Source: Methylophilus sp. DW102 (GTDB lineage: Bacteria > Pseudomonadota > Gammaproteobacteria > Burkholderiales > Methylophilaceae). Taken from it: 64,000 nt of DNA. Both the position numbers and the translations under genes were made by a program. Below are positions 15,429-22,703 of the stretch, in pieces. The stretch lies in NCBI RefSeq assembly GCF_037076555.1, contig NZ_AP029023.1, positions 1,426,001 to 1,490,000 on the forward strand. Reading direction: 5' to 3'. Under the pieces are notes generated by a model, which worked only from the letters and a program-made list of their open reading frames with translations, had not been told where the DNA came from and did not search any database. Position 1 is the first letter of the stretch. The number at the start of each line of letters is the position of its first letter.

Positions 15429-15716
15429 TTAATCCTTCATCGCCACGACATACTTGACGCTAGGCTGCTTAACCGGCTGCCCGTAGTGCCTTGTGGCATG
15501 TCGCTCTGTCACCAACTTGAGGCGTTGATCCTCCTCAATCAGTTTGATCGTGCAGACTTCGTCAATCTCTTCTGGCAGGCACTGCATAATGGCCGCGCTG
15601 ATGTTGTTGCTCAGGCTGGCCTGCATGGCTTGCTCTTCCTGGTGGTTAATAAAAACCTGCAACCCAAAATACACACCCAGCACGCCTACAGTAGTTAAAG
15701 TGGCTGCAAGTTTCAT
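15429..15716 (-). CDS. Small membrane-anchored phage protein
   Basis: 95 residues from ATG 15716 (MKLAATLTTVGVLGVYFGLQVF), overlapping the stop of the preceding 56-residue gene (ATGA). One N-terminal membrane segment is followed by a hydrophilic domain with two Cys (IMQCLPEEIDEVCTIKL) and a basic region. A longer reading of the frame to 15923 would be antisense to the pattern of the neighbouring gene and was rejected. Unknown function. Confidence 0.55.
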   Translation of the reverse strand: MKLAATLTTVGVLGVYFGLQVFINHQEEQAMQASLSNNISAAIMQCLPEEIDEVCTIKLIEEDQRLKLVTERHATRHYGQPVKQPSVKYVVAMKD

Positions 15717-15883
15717 TTGGCACCTGCTTTCTGCACGCTGAGCCAATGCGGGCCTTGCGGCTTGATTAACTCGATAGCCTTTTGGCCTGCTGTTGCCCAA
15801 TCGTCGGCGATCACATCGAGCTTGCATGTCTTGCTGCAGCCGTTGTCTGGATGTTTGGTTTTGACTTTCACAGTAAAAAGCAT
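15713..15883 (-). CDS. Small phage protein, 56 residues
   Basis: MLFTVKVKTKHPDNGCSKTC... with GGGAG 8 nt before the ATG and a stop overlapping the next start. It is a different frame from the long open frame in this place. It contains two Cys and a short WATAGQKAIELIKPQG helix. Tight spacing after gpB supports it as real. Function unknown. Confidence 0.6.
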   Translation of the reverse strand: MLFTVKVKTKHPDNGCSKTCKLDVIADDWATAGQKAIELIKPQGPHWLSVQKAGAK

Positions 15884-15894
15884 GGTTATCTCCC

Positions 15895-16875
15895 TTATTT
15901 GAGGAACAGCACTTTTGTCGCAACGGTGTCCACCAGCTCTACAGAGAGCGGGTGATCTTTACGGTAGGTCTGGATGTTTACCAGCAGGTTTTCCACCAAC
16001 ATACGTGCCGACCCTTGGCTGTATTTGTAGCAGCGCTCGATAAAATCTTCGCTCAGGTCTTCATCGGGGAAGCCTGCTGCCAATAAGGCTGTGGCGTCAT
16101 CTTTAGTGATGCCGTGCGCGATGGGGGGCCAGAAACCTACGCGGCTCCTGATCTGGTCAAACTCCCCCCCTGTCGGTTTGATTTTGTCGTTCAGGTATTC
16201 GGTGCCGGAGATCACTACGCCGATATTCATAAGGTCGCGAAAGCGGCGGAGCAGGTGTAACAAACTATCTGTCACAGTCTCTGCCTCATCAAAAATAATC
16301 AGGCTGTCTGTGTTTTTAAGCTCATCAACAATCCTGTCAATCAAATCATCAACTGAGCCTTTTACATGTACACCAAACACTTTCTTGGCAATCTCTTTTA
16401 CCAGCCGCTGCGGCGTCATCATCGGGCGTGCCTCGATCAAAAACACGTTGCTGTTCTCTTTGGCGTAGTGCTTGAGTGCCGAAGTCTTTCCAGTACCCAC
16501 AAAAGCAGAGATCAACGAAAAGTTGCGGTTACGGCGCGCCATGCGGCAGGCGGTGATCACCACCTTAAACACGCTGGTTTCTACCATAGGGATAATGTTG
16601 CTGGATTCTTGCTGGTTAGCCCTTACCGCACTCATCACTTGCGTTAGCATCTTGGTGGGGCTGCCAGGATAACCACCGGTTAAAATCTGGCTGAGCGTGC
16701 TCACGCCAACTCGTGCGATACGTGCCAGCGCAGACTGGCTGATGCGTTTTTCAGTCGCAGTGCCTGCTTTGCGCTCTTCGAGAAACATCAGAATCTCGCG
16801 CACGTTTTTGTCGTCTTCATCAGTGTATGTTTTACCTCTGATGTATCTTTCCATTTGTAGTTTTTGGTCAATCAT
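15895..16875 (-). CDS. Transposition target-selection ATPase (Mu gpB-like)
   Basis: 326 residues from ATG 16875 (MIDQKLQMERYIRGK), chosen because AAAGGGG precedes it; an ATG 21 bases earlier lacks a site. An N-terminal helix-turn-helix (SQSALARIARVGVSTLSQIL) binds DNA. The AAA+ core has Walker A VGTGKTS near residue 125 and Walker B LIIFDEAE near 195. MuB-type proteins coat target DNA as ATP filaments, deliver it to the transposase, and give target immunity. Directly downstream of gpA. Confidence 0.9.
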   Translation of the reverse strand: MIDQKLQMERYIRGKTYTDEDDKNVREILMFLEERKAGTATEKRISQSALARIARVGVSTLSQILTGGYPGSPTKMLTQVMSAVRANQQESSNIIPMVETSVFKVVITACRMARRNRNFSLISAFVGTGKTSALKHYAKENSNVFLIEARPMMTPQRLVKEIAKKVFGVHVKGSVDDLIDRIVDELKNTDSLIIFDEAETVTDSLLHLLRRFRDLMNIGVVISGTEYLNDKIKPTGGEFDQIRSRVGFWPPIAHGITKDDATALLAAGFPDEDLSEDFIERCYKYSQGSARMLVENLLVNIQTYRKDHPLSVELVDTVATKVLFLK

Positions 16876-16947
16876 GGCTACCCCTTTAAATGTCATTCAA
16901 ATCAATTTCAATACTGGTGTTATTGGCTGGCTCTGGTGTAACGTCGA

Positions 16948-18471
16948 TCAATTCGGCAGGGAGCGCATCCACAATCGCATCCATATCAATGACACGCCCA
17001 GCCGGTTGGTGTCCACCGCATCGCGTCTGCCGACCAGGTTGGCATCGCATATCCAGCGACCATCCAGCGTGCGGACAATGCCGATCTCGTTGACCATGAG
17101 GTCATACTCAAGCAGCACTTTTTGGCCGTTGAATGCCACCAGACTGTGATGGCCATAACTGCGACGGCCATGGGTGACTGTGGCGCGGCGGACTGTCAAC
17201 TCAGCCACCTGGCGCTTGAGTTCATGCACGGTGGCATGCGGTGGAATCGGCACCAACTCAGCCCACAGGCTGGCGCGGGTCACGTCTTTGTTTTCAGGGT
17301 GTTGCCGGTTGTGATAGCGCTCTAGCCATGCATTAAACGCCTCGGCAAACTCTTGCAAAGTGGGCGGCTGCAGGCGCTTGGCTTTAATCTCGCGCACAGT
17401 GAGCTGTGCCACTTCGCTTGCCATGTCATGCCCGCAATAAAACTCAGGCCGCCACAGCTTTAAAAAGTCGTCCTTCATGATGCGGAAAAATCGCTCGATC
17501 CAACCCTTGCCGTGTGGGTTGCCTGGTATCGAATGGATAATCTGCTGGATACCAGCACGCTGGTAAAAGCCCACCGCCTCATCGCTCATGAGTTTGTTTT
17601 TATAGCCGGAGCCGTTATCGATGTATAAAAACGGTGGCACATGGCCCCAGCGGGCAAATGTCTCAGCCCACATGTTTTGCACGGCAATCGTGCCTTCGTG
17701 TTCATCAGCTCGCCATCCCACGATGTAGCGGCTATGTAGGTCCATGCTTACGGTCAGCTCAGGCCGCCATAAGTCACCAGTGACAGGGTGTGCCAGGTAG
17801 ATATCGGCGCGGTAACCGTCGGCCACGTAAACATCGCCTGCCAGCGCGTTTTCAGTTGAGCGGCGGATGTAGGCCTTCTCGGTCAGGCGATACAGGTTTT
17901 TACCAATCCGTGCAGGGCTGTTTCGGCCCAGCATGGCGGGCACGCTGTTGAGGTATCCGCGTACCTGGTCGTATGTCACCGCAAAGTTGTCCACCTCAAC
18001 CAGCCTGCGGAACACCGCAGAAATATCTGGCTTGCTTGGGCTGTTGTAATATTCAAGCGCAGGCCCCCACCAACTTGAGGATTCCACCACGCGGCCCTTA
18101 TGGTCTGGCAGCAGTCCTGTCAAGCCCTCGGCTTTATAGGCTGCACACCAGCTGCAAATGGTTGAGCGTGTGGGTGCGCTGCGGCCTGCCTTGGCGGTGC
18201 TGGTCATCGCTGTAGCAACAAACTGTTGCAAGCTGCCAGACTCATGACGCGCAAGCAGCAATCCAACTGCATTGTTTTGGCTGATGCCATCGAGCACCAT
18301 CTTTTGTATGGTGTTGACGATGATTTCGCGTTGCATGGCGACTTCACGCGCTTTGGCCGTGGCCTCGCGCCATGGGTCGCGGGCACGCATTGCCAGCACA
18401 TTGGCGGTAGGCACTACCACCTTGCCGCCAGAGGGCGGCACCACATGCATTACCATTTGCTTGGCCCCCAT
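16948..18471 (-). CDS. Mu-type DDE transposase (gpA), C-terminus apparently frameshifted
   Basis: 507 residues as read. The catalytic triad is visible: Asp218 (YVADGY), Asp285 (YIDNGSGYKN) and Glu326 (KGWIERFF). The D-D distance of 67 is the same as in MuA. An N-terminal helix-turn-helix region and a C-terminal beta-barrel (VRRATVTHGRRSYGHHSLVAFNGQKV) are present. MuA is 663 residues; this protein lacks the first MuA domain and ends early. The reading frame finishes LIWMRLWMRSLPN, but a -1 shift near 16998 continues as VIDMDAIVDALPAELIDV... to a stop just before gpB, which looks like the genuine tail. Likely one base lost in a C run. The lost part corresponds to the MuB-contacting end. Confidence 0.88.
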   Translation of the reverse strand: MGAKQMVMHVVPPSGGKVVVPTANVLAMRARDPWREATAKAREVAMQREIIVNTIQKMVLDGISQNNAVGLLLARHESGSLQQFVATAMTSTAKAGRSAPTRSTICSWCAAYKAEGLTGLLPDHKGRVVESSSWWGPALEYYNSPSKPDISAVFRRLVEVDNFAVTYDQVRGYLNSVPAMLGRNSPARIGKNLYRLTEKAYIRRSTENALAGDVYVADGYRADIYLAHPVTGDLWRPELTVSMDLHSRYIVGWRADEHEGTIAVQNMWAETFARWGHVPPFLYIDNGSGYKNKLMSDEAVGFYQRAGIQQIIHSIPGNPHGKGWIERFFRIMKDDFLKLWRPEFYCGHDMASEVAQLTVREIKAKRLQPPTLQEFAEAFNAWLERYHNRQHPENKDVTRASLWAELVPIPPHATVHELKRQVAELTVRRATVTHGRRSYGHHSLVAFNGQKVLLEYDLMVNEIGIVRTLDGRWICDANLVGRRDAVDTNRLGVSLIWMRLWMRSLPN

Positions 18472-18473
18472 GA

Positions 18474-19646
18474 TTATTCGCCCTTGTTCGTGCTACCTGC
18501 TGGGCGGCCACGGCCACGCGGTTTATCTTTATCACGCGCAATCTGGCGCGCAGCCTCAGCCGCATTGTGAGCATTTTTAAGGCTCTCAAACTCAAGCAAC
18601 CAGCGTTCGGCTTCGGGTGGCGTGAGCACGTGCTGAGCTTGGATGCGCTTTGGTGCTAGCTCTTCGTCGTAAATTTCGTGAATGCTGTTTAACCAAGACA
18701 CCCCAGCCGCAAGCGCCGCTTGCATGGCGATATAAACCTGCTCAACACGCAGCTTTTGTTCATCGCTTGATTGCTCGGCAAAAAACACCGATTCAAACAG
18801 CTTGTTAAGGCTGGCAAAGTTAACCTCAATGGTGGCCTGCAGGTGCATGCACTCCAGCCGCACATCTTCTGTCAGCGGTTCAAAACTGGTCAGTCGCTGT
18901 TTGTTGACAAGGCGCTCATTGGTCAGCGTCAGGCGCTCAATCTCTGCATCCATGTTATTGGCACGCTTACCCGCCTGTGTGAGATCAGCCTCTAATGCGG
19001 CCACCTTCTCATTGAGTTCAGCCTTTTCGGTGACGTGCTTTTCAATCAGGGTTTCGGCGAGATCAAGCAGCTGATCTTTATCTCCAGACTTAGCGGCTTC
19101 GATTAACGCTGTTTTCTGGTCTTCTGGCAGCTTGCGATACTGGCGCAGCTCACGCACACCTGCACCCACACTGGATAATTGCTTTAAAGCCTCTTCGCCG
19201 AAGGTATTCAGGTTAAGCAGGTCTTCATCTACCTTGCTCACGCTTAAACCAAGTGCCTTACAAAAACCCGCCCAAGTGCCGACGTCGGCAATTTTTTCAC
19301 CGCTAACGCCAGAGACCATGCTCAAACCCGCGACAGAACGGTATATTTTGTTGTCTTTGATATATTTGAGTTTTTGCAAACTCACGACGTCGGCAAATTT
19401 TGCAAATGCGTTTGCCATCTGAATCTGGCCTAAAAGCTGGTTAACCAAGTCGCGGTCATTCGGCATTTGATCCTGTGTTGATTCTTGCGTAACCACAGGG
19501 TCAACGATGTCCGGCTTGTTGATATCTATGTCAACAGAGGCAACTGCTGGTGCATGATCATCGAGATCAACCTCAACCGGTTTTGCCGCCTTGGCTTTTT
19601 TAGGTGCTGGTACATCGTCCAGGTCAATATCAAAATCTTGTGCCAT
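18474..19646 (-). CDS. Long coiled-coil phage protein with AT-hook-like C-terminus
   Basis: 390 residues. The N-terminal ~70 residues are acidic and repetitive (DIDLDD, VEVDLDDH, VDIDIN). Residues ~190-250 form a coiled coil (AELNEKVAALEADLTQAGKR). The end is PRGRGRPAGSTNKGE, a classic AT-hook core (RGRP). It lies between the Ner-like regulator and the transposase, with GAGGGG before the ATG. Mu has nothing comparable here. It may bridge DNA or hold phage ends together, or modulate transposase; this is inference from the AT-hook plus coiled coil. Confidence 0.7.
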   Translation of the reverse strand: MAQDFDIDLDDVPAPKKAKAAKPVEVDLDDHAPAVASVDIDINKPDIVDPVVTQESTQDQMPNDRDLVNQLLGQIQMANAFAKFADVVSLQKLKYIKDNKIYRSVAGLSMVSGVSGEKIADVGTWAGFCKALGLSVSKVDEDLLNLNTFGEEALKQLSSVGAGVRELRQYRKLPEDQKTALIEAAKSGDKDQLLDLAETLIEKHVTEKAELNEKVAALEADLTQAGKRANNMDAEIERLTLTNERLVNKQRLTSFEPLTEDVRLECMHLQATIEVNFASLNKLFESVFFAEQSSDEQKLRVEQVYIAMQAALAAGVSWLNSIHEIYDEELAPKRIQAQHVLTPPEAERWLLEFESLKNAHNAAEAARQIARDKDKPRGRGRPAGSTNKGE

Positions 19647-19649
19647 TTT

Positions 19650-19844
19650 TTAAACCCCTCTTTTAATTCCAAGCGCAACTGCAGCTTTATGCGCTGCACC
19701 ACGACGACCTTTTGATAACCCGCTCACCACCGCATAAGTGGTGCGATAGTCCACTCCAATTTCTTTTGCCAGCTCGGCGATGGTTTTGCCACTTTCATCC
19801 AGGGCCTGCTTAACCTCTTGTGGCGTTTTGGTTTTAGGTGCCAT
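19650..19844 (-). CDS. Ner-like early regulator (helix-turn-helix)
   Basis: 64 residues (MAPKTKTPQEVKQALDESGK). The helix-turn-helix IAELAKEIGVDYRTTYAVVSG sits in the middle, and the end is basic (KAAVALGIKRG). First gene of the early operon, with a ~45-nt leader from a near-consensus promoter. Mu Ner shuts down early and repressor transcription late in the lytic cycle; the position is the same here. Confidence 0.75.
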   Translation of the reverse strand: MAPKTKTPQEVKQALDESGKTIAELAKEIGVDYRTTYAVVSGLSKGRRGAAHKAAVALGIKRGV

Positions 19845-19895
19845 AATGAATACCCTTTTACTAGAATTTTTATGATATTTCGTAAACTTTCAGCA

Positions 19896-19924
19896 AGTAT
19901 AGTACCCATTCGGGTACTAGTCAA
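19896..19924 (-). promoter_or_regulatory. Early promoter (PR/Pe type) with operator in the spacer
   Basis: On the - strand -35 TTGACT (19924-19919), a 17-bp spacer, then -10 TATACT (19901-19896). Five of six bases match consensus in each box. The spacer is filled by the operator dyad at 19902-19917. Drives the ner/transposase operon, with a transcript start near 19889. Confidence 0.85.
19902..19917. promoter_or_regulatory. Repressor operator O1
   Basis: Perfect dyad GTACCC-ATTC-GGGTAC, located between the -35 and -10 boxes of the early promoter. Binding here would block RNA polymerase directly. Confidence 0.8.
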
Positions 19925-19939
19925 CACCCATTTGGGTGT
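19924..19939. promoter_or_regulatory. Repressor operator O2
   Basis: Dyad ACACCC-ATTT-GGGTGT, centre 22 bp (two helical turns) from O1. It touches the early -35 box and lies just upstream of the repressor -10, so it can serve both repression and autoregulation. A degenerate third half-site (ATACCC) lies near 19850. Confidence 0.75.
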
Positions 19940-19942
19940 TTT

Positions 19943-19948
19943 TATAAT
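19943..19948 (+). promoter_or_regulatory. -10 box of a leaderless repressor transcript
   Basis: Consensus TATAAT ends 6 nt before the ATG at 19955, so the transcript would begin at or next to the start codon. No good -35 and no ribosome binding site are present, as expected for a weakly expressed, activator- or repressor-modulated leaderless message. Confidence 0.65.
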
Positions 19949-19954
19949 GGATTT

Positions 19955-20368
19955 ATGATGCAAACATTCGGCGAACGTTTGCGCCTCGAAAGAGAGCGCT
20001 TGAAACTTAATCAGACACAGTTTGCTGAGGCAGGCGGCGTGAAGAAAAACGCGCAAATAAGATATGAAGGCAATCAGCGCTTACCTGATGCTGGTTACTT
20101 GCAAATGGTTGCCAGCATTGGCGTTGACGTACTTTTTTTGATCACAGGACAAAGAAACGAGAACACGGCCAGCTCACCGATTGAGCTTAGCTATTTAAGG
20201 ATATGCCGCGCATTACCTAATAATGATGCGCGCATGGCAGGCAATGCGGCACTCGTTGGGGTGCTTAGTTCATATGGTAGTCAATTGAATACCATGCAGG
20301 CATCAAATGATTATGGCAAGCATGCAGCGCAAAATGGAGGCGATTATGGAAAAACAGACGAACCCTAG
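19955..20368 (+). CDS. CI/Cro-family prophage repressor
   Basis: 137 residues. The N-terminal helix-turn-helix is clear: FGERLRLERERLKLNQTQFAEAGGVKKNAQIRYE, of the XRE type common in phages. Then LPDAGYLQMVASIGVDVLFLITGQR closes the DNA-binding domain. The C-terminal part is short and lacks a Ser/Lys autoprotease dyad, so LexA-type self-cleavage on SOS is unlikely. The mRNA is predicted to be leaderless (ATGATG at the 5' end). It faces the ner gene across two operators, forming the lysis-lysogeny switch. Which ATG (19955 or 19958) is used cannot be decided. Confidence 0.88.
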   Translation: MMQTFGERLRLERERLKLNQTQFAEAGGVKKNAQIRYEGNQRLPDAGYLQMVASIGVDVLFLITGQRNENTASSPIELSYLRICRALPNNDARMAGNAALVGVLSSYGSQLNTMQASNDYGKHAAQNGGDYGKTDEP

Positions 20369-20693
20369 ACTGATTTTGAGCGTGGCTGCGCTGGTTTTTA
20401 TCAGCGTGGTGGTTTGGCAAAAGGCGATTAAGCAAAATAGTCAACCCAATGAACTGGCAAATATTGCCCAGGCGCTTGAGCAAGACAGCAACAATAAAGA
20501 CAAATTTGCGGCTGCTGATCAGTTTGAGAAACTGACTAAACTCAAAAACCAATATTCCAAAGAAAAAAACATCCCATGCCTTAATGCTGTGTTTACTCTA
20601 GAAGGCGTCGCTGATGAAGTGAATGCTACGGGCAATTGGGTTAACCCTGAAAGCGCAAAGACTTCTATTAAGGAATGCAACGCCAATACATAA
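20346..20693 (+). CDS. Membrane-anchored accessory protein
   Basis: 115 residues from ATG 20346, preceded by GGAGG 7 nt away; overlaps the repressor end by 23 nt. One N-terminal membrane helix (LILSVAALVFISVVVWQ) then a soluble, mostly helical domain with two Cys (NIPCLNAV, IKECNANT). It is in the repressor operon, so probably expressed in the lysogen. Such genes often change the host surface or exclude other phages; there is no direct evidence here. Confidence 0.6.
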   Translation: MEKQTNPRLILSVAALVFISVVVWQKAIKQNSQPNELANIAQALEQDSNNKDKFAAADQFEKLTKLKNQYSKEKNIPCLNAVFTLEGVADEVNATGNWVNPESAKTSIKECNANT

Positions 20694-20706
20694 AGAAGGA
20701 CCAGCA

Positions 20707-20871
20707 ATGAAACGTGTTTTTATTTTTGTGCTGCTTGTCATTTTTAGTTGCTCTGCAATGGCTAGAAACAAACCATGCTCGGGTAAAAAAGGGGGCGTTT
20801 CCCACTGTCAGGGCAAGTTGTTTATCTGCAATGATGGATCTGTTAGCCAGTCAAAACGCAGTTGCAGCTAA
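20707..20871 (+). CDS. Small secreted Cys-rich protein
   Basis: 54 residues (MKRVFIFVLLVIFSCSAMA | RNKPCSGKKGGVSHC...). A clear signal peptide with cleavage after SAMA is followed by a mature ~35-residue peptide with four Cys and the pattern KGGVSHCQGKLFICNDGS. This compact motif recurs in phage and plasmid genomes. AAGGA precedes the ATG. Lies after the repressor and may act in the periplasm in the lysogen. Function unknown. Confidence 0.65.
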   Translation: MKRVFIFVLLVIFSCSAMARNKPCSGKKGGVSHCQGKLFICNDGSVSQSKRSCS

Positions 20872-21090
20872 GTGACCGAGCATGAAAAAGCGCTAGAAAA
20901 AATCACAAAGCGCATTGTACAGATGCAGCAATTGGCTTACTTTAGGCCGCATTGGTCATATCGTGGGCCATGCAATAGCAACCAGACAACTTACACAAAT
21001 GCTGGCGCGATCCCTTGCCCATGCCTGCAAGCATGTTTTGATTGCCAAGTGTTTTCTTACACGCACACCGAATATCAGAATCTGCATCCC
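20872..21090 (+). other. Segment before the lysis promoter, coding status unclear
   Basis: A GTG at 20872 directly after the previous stop opens a frame beginning VTEHEKALEKITKRIVQMQQ, which looks natural for 20 residues. It then becomes Cys/Pro/Thr-rich and runs into the late promoter at 21091. A second frame has a plausible helical stretch (LTQMLARSLAHACKHVLIAKCF). It may be a broken small gene. I would not call a protein. Confidence 0.3.
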
Positions 21091-21137
21091 AGCGAAACAT
21101 TTCCCGCCTCTTAACTTCCCCCGCGCGCGCGTAATCT
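21091..21137 (+). promoter_or_regulatory. Late promoter upstream of the lysis operon (site C)
   Basis: Dyad GCGAAA-CA-TTTCCC (21092-21105, centre 21098.5) with a -10-like TAATCT at 21132-21137, 36 bp from the centre. The holin ATG is 67.5 bp from the dyad centre. Between dyad and -10 it shares with site A a nearly identical ~45-bp run including a CGCGCGCGCG tract. Confidence 0.7.
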
Positions 21138-21165
21138 CTCACCATCAACTGATGGGAGAGACTGC

Positions 21166-21468
21166 ATGCAGCGCCACCTTTTACTTATTTCCTTTAACCT
21201 GATTTTGCTCGGGGCCGTGTTATTTTTTGCGCCTCAGCAAGTCCCCGTCACCCTTTATAAACTCAGCTTGGTCACGCTGGCCGCACTGGTTGGATTTTGG
21301 CTTGACCGTCTGCTTTTCCCTTATGCACGGCCTGATCAGGTCATGGGTCGAGTTCCGTCAAATAGTTGGCGCTGCGTTGATAACCGAGAAACTGTCTTTT
21401 CTGCCTGCCTGATCCGGCGCGCCATTATTGTCGGCTGTGCCATGTTGGCAATGGGTTTAGGGGCTTAA
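21166..21468 (+). CDS. Putative holin (phage small membrane protein)
   Basis: 100 residues with three hydrophobic segments: LLLISFNLILLGAVLFFA (5-22), LYKLSLVTLAALVGFWLDRLLF (30-51) and AIIVGCAMLAMGLGA at the C-terminus. This is the layout of 2/3-TM phage holins. GGGAG lies 8 nt before the ATG, and it is the first gene after late promoter C, followed by endolysin and spanins. Holins set lysis timing by opening the inner membrane. Confidence 0.7.
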   Translation: MQRHLLLISFNLILLGAVLFFAPQQVPVTLYKLSLVTLAALVGFWLDRLLFPYARPDQVMGRVPSNSWRCVDNRETVFSACLIRRAIIVGCAMLAMGLGA

Positions 21469-21469
21469 C

Positions 21470-22165
21470 ATGCAGCAGCGCACATCATTTATTGATCTGC
21501 TTGAAGATTCACTTGGCGCCACTCTTCTGGTGGTTTTTAAAGTGGTTTATGTGGGCTGGATCATCATGGCCGTCATGGCCGCTTTTGAATCCAACATCCA
21601 CGCGGCTGAGATTATCCCACCTAACGCCCTCAAGCATCGCGCTGAGCTTACTCGCATTGCACATGCGGTGTGGGGGCTGGATGCGCCTATCCCGGTATTT
21701 GCTGCACAAATCCATCAAGAGTCTGGCTGGCGGCCTGATGCCGTCTCGCATGTAGGTGCGCAGGGCTTATCGCAGTTTATGCCCGCCACCGCCACCTGGC
21801 TGTGCGAGTTAACCGGCACCCCTAAAGATCAATGCTTGCCTTCCAACCCGCAATGGGCCATGCGTGCCATGGTGCAATATGACCAATGGTTATATGCGCG
21901 CGTATGGGGCTTAAATGATTATGACCGCATGTGGGCAACCCTGCGGGCTTATAACGGCGGCCTTGGTTGGTGGCAGCGCGAGGCATTGCTAGTGCCTGCC
22001 CGCAGGCTGGCAACACGTGCCGAGATAGACGCCATGTGTGGCAAACATAAACGCGCCCAGCTGAATTGCCGAGAAAACCTCAACTATCCCCGCCGCATCC
22101 TCAATGTGTACCAGCCACGCTACTACGGCTGGGGGGCAAAAATGGTCATCGGTGGCAGTGTATGA
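21470..22165 (+). CDS. Lytic transglycosylase endolysin with membrane anchor
   Basis: 231 residues. An N-terminal hydrophobic segment (TLLVVFKVVYVGWIIMAVMAAF, 18-39) probably acts as a signal-arrest anchor. The SLT domain has catalytic Glu84 (IHQESGW), the GAQGLSQFMPAT motif and LRAYNGG. It cleaves peptidoglycan between MurNAc and GlcNAc. Follows the holin by one base and its stop overlaps the i-spanin ATG. Confidence 0.9.
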   Translation: MQQRTSFIDLLEDSLGATLLVVFKVVYVGWIIMAVMAAFESNIHAAEIIPPNALKHRAELTRIAHAVWGLDAPIPVFAAQIHQESGWRPDAVSHVGAQGLSQFMPATATWLCELTGTPKDQCLPSNPQWAMRAMVQYDQWLYARVWGLNDYDRMWATLRAYNGGLGWWQREALLVPARRLATRAEIDAMCGKHKRAQLNCRENLNYPRRILNVYQPRYYGWGAKMVIGGSV

Positions 22166-22701
22166 GCGTTATTCCAACATGGTTTAAAGCCCTTGTAATC
22201 GGTGCCTTAATCGGCCTGATATTGCACAAAACCTATCAAGCCGGGGCCGAGACAGAGCGCAGCAAGTGGCTGCTTAAAACTGCCTTGCAAACCGTTAGCA
22301 ACCAGGTGGCACAGGCAAAGAAAGACCGCGCCTTGCGTGTGCTTGAAAACCGCATCGCCTCGCAGGCGGTAGAAATCTCAACTTTTTATCAGGGAGTGAT
22401 GGATGAAAATCTTAAACGTAAAGACAGCATTATTGCTCGCCTTAACAACCGCACTCTGCGCTTGTCAGTCCCCGTGTCCGGCCCCGCAGCCACCTGCCAA
22501 GGTGCAGGCAGTGTCAGCACCAGCAATCAACCCCAAGCTGCTGGAGAAACACGAGCCGAACTATCTGACTCGGCTGCTCAATTTCTTGTCGGCATCGGAG
22601 CCGAGTGCGACGCCGAAGTCATCCACGCCAACGAAGTAAAAGACCATCTGGCGGCATGCCGGGCGGCGCTTGAACAACAACAATTTATTTTAAAGGAGTA
22701 A
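22162..22701 (+). CDS. i-spanin (Rz-like)
   Basis: 179 residues from ATG 22162, overlapping the endolysin stop. N-terminal membrane helix (FKALVIGALIGLILHKTY) followed by a long periplasmic helical region (TERSKWLLKTALQTVSNQVAQ...). This is the Rz layout of DUF2514-type spanins, with a CDAEVI and LAACRAALEQ tail. Spanins fuse inner and outer membranes in the final lysis step. The partner Rz1 is encoded inside it in the +1 frame. Confidence 0.85.
   Translation: MSVIPTWFKALVIGALIGLILHKTYQAGAETERSKWLLKTALQTVSNQVAQAKKDRALRVLENRIASQAVEISTFYQGVMDENLKRKDSIIARLNNRTLRLSVPVSGPAATCQGAGSVSTSNQPQAAGETRAELSDSAAQFLVGIGAECDAEVIHANEVKDHLAACRAALEQQQFILKE
22403..22639 (+). CDS. o-spanin lipoprotein (Rz1-like), nested in Rz
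   Basis: 78 residues in the +1 frame entirely within the Rz gene. MKILNVKTALLLALTTALCA|C with lipobox LCAC (Cys21), then Pro-rich (PCPAPQPPAKV). GGGAG is 6-8 nt before its ATG. Acylated at Cys21 and anchored in the outer membrane, where it contacts Rz. A nested Rz/Rz1 pair as in lambda. Confidence 0.85.
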   Translation: MKILNVKTALLLALTTALCACQSPCPAPQPPAKVQAVSAPAINPKLLEKHEPNYLTRLLNFLSASEPSATPKSSTPTK

Positions 22702-22703
22702 CC

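Noticed and set aside
15717..15923. Extended N-terminus of the 95-residue membrane protein
   Set aside because: Another frame there holds a better small gene with its own GGGAG; a start at 15716 with a signal-like helix fits.
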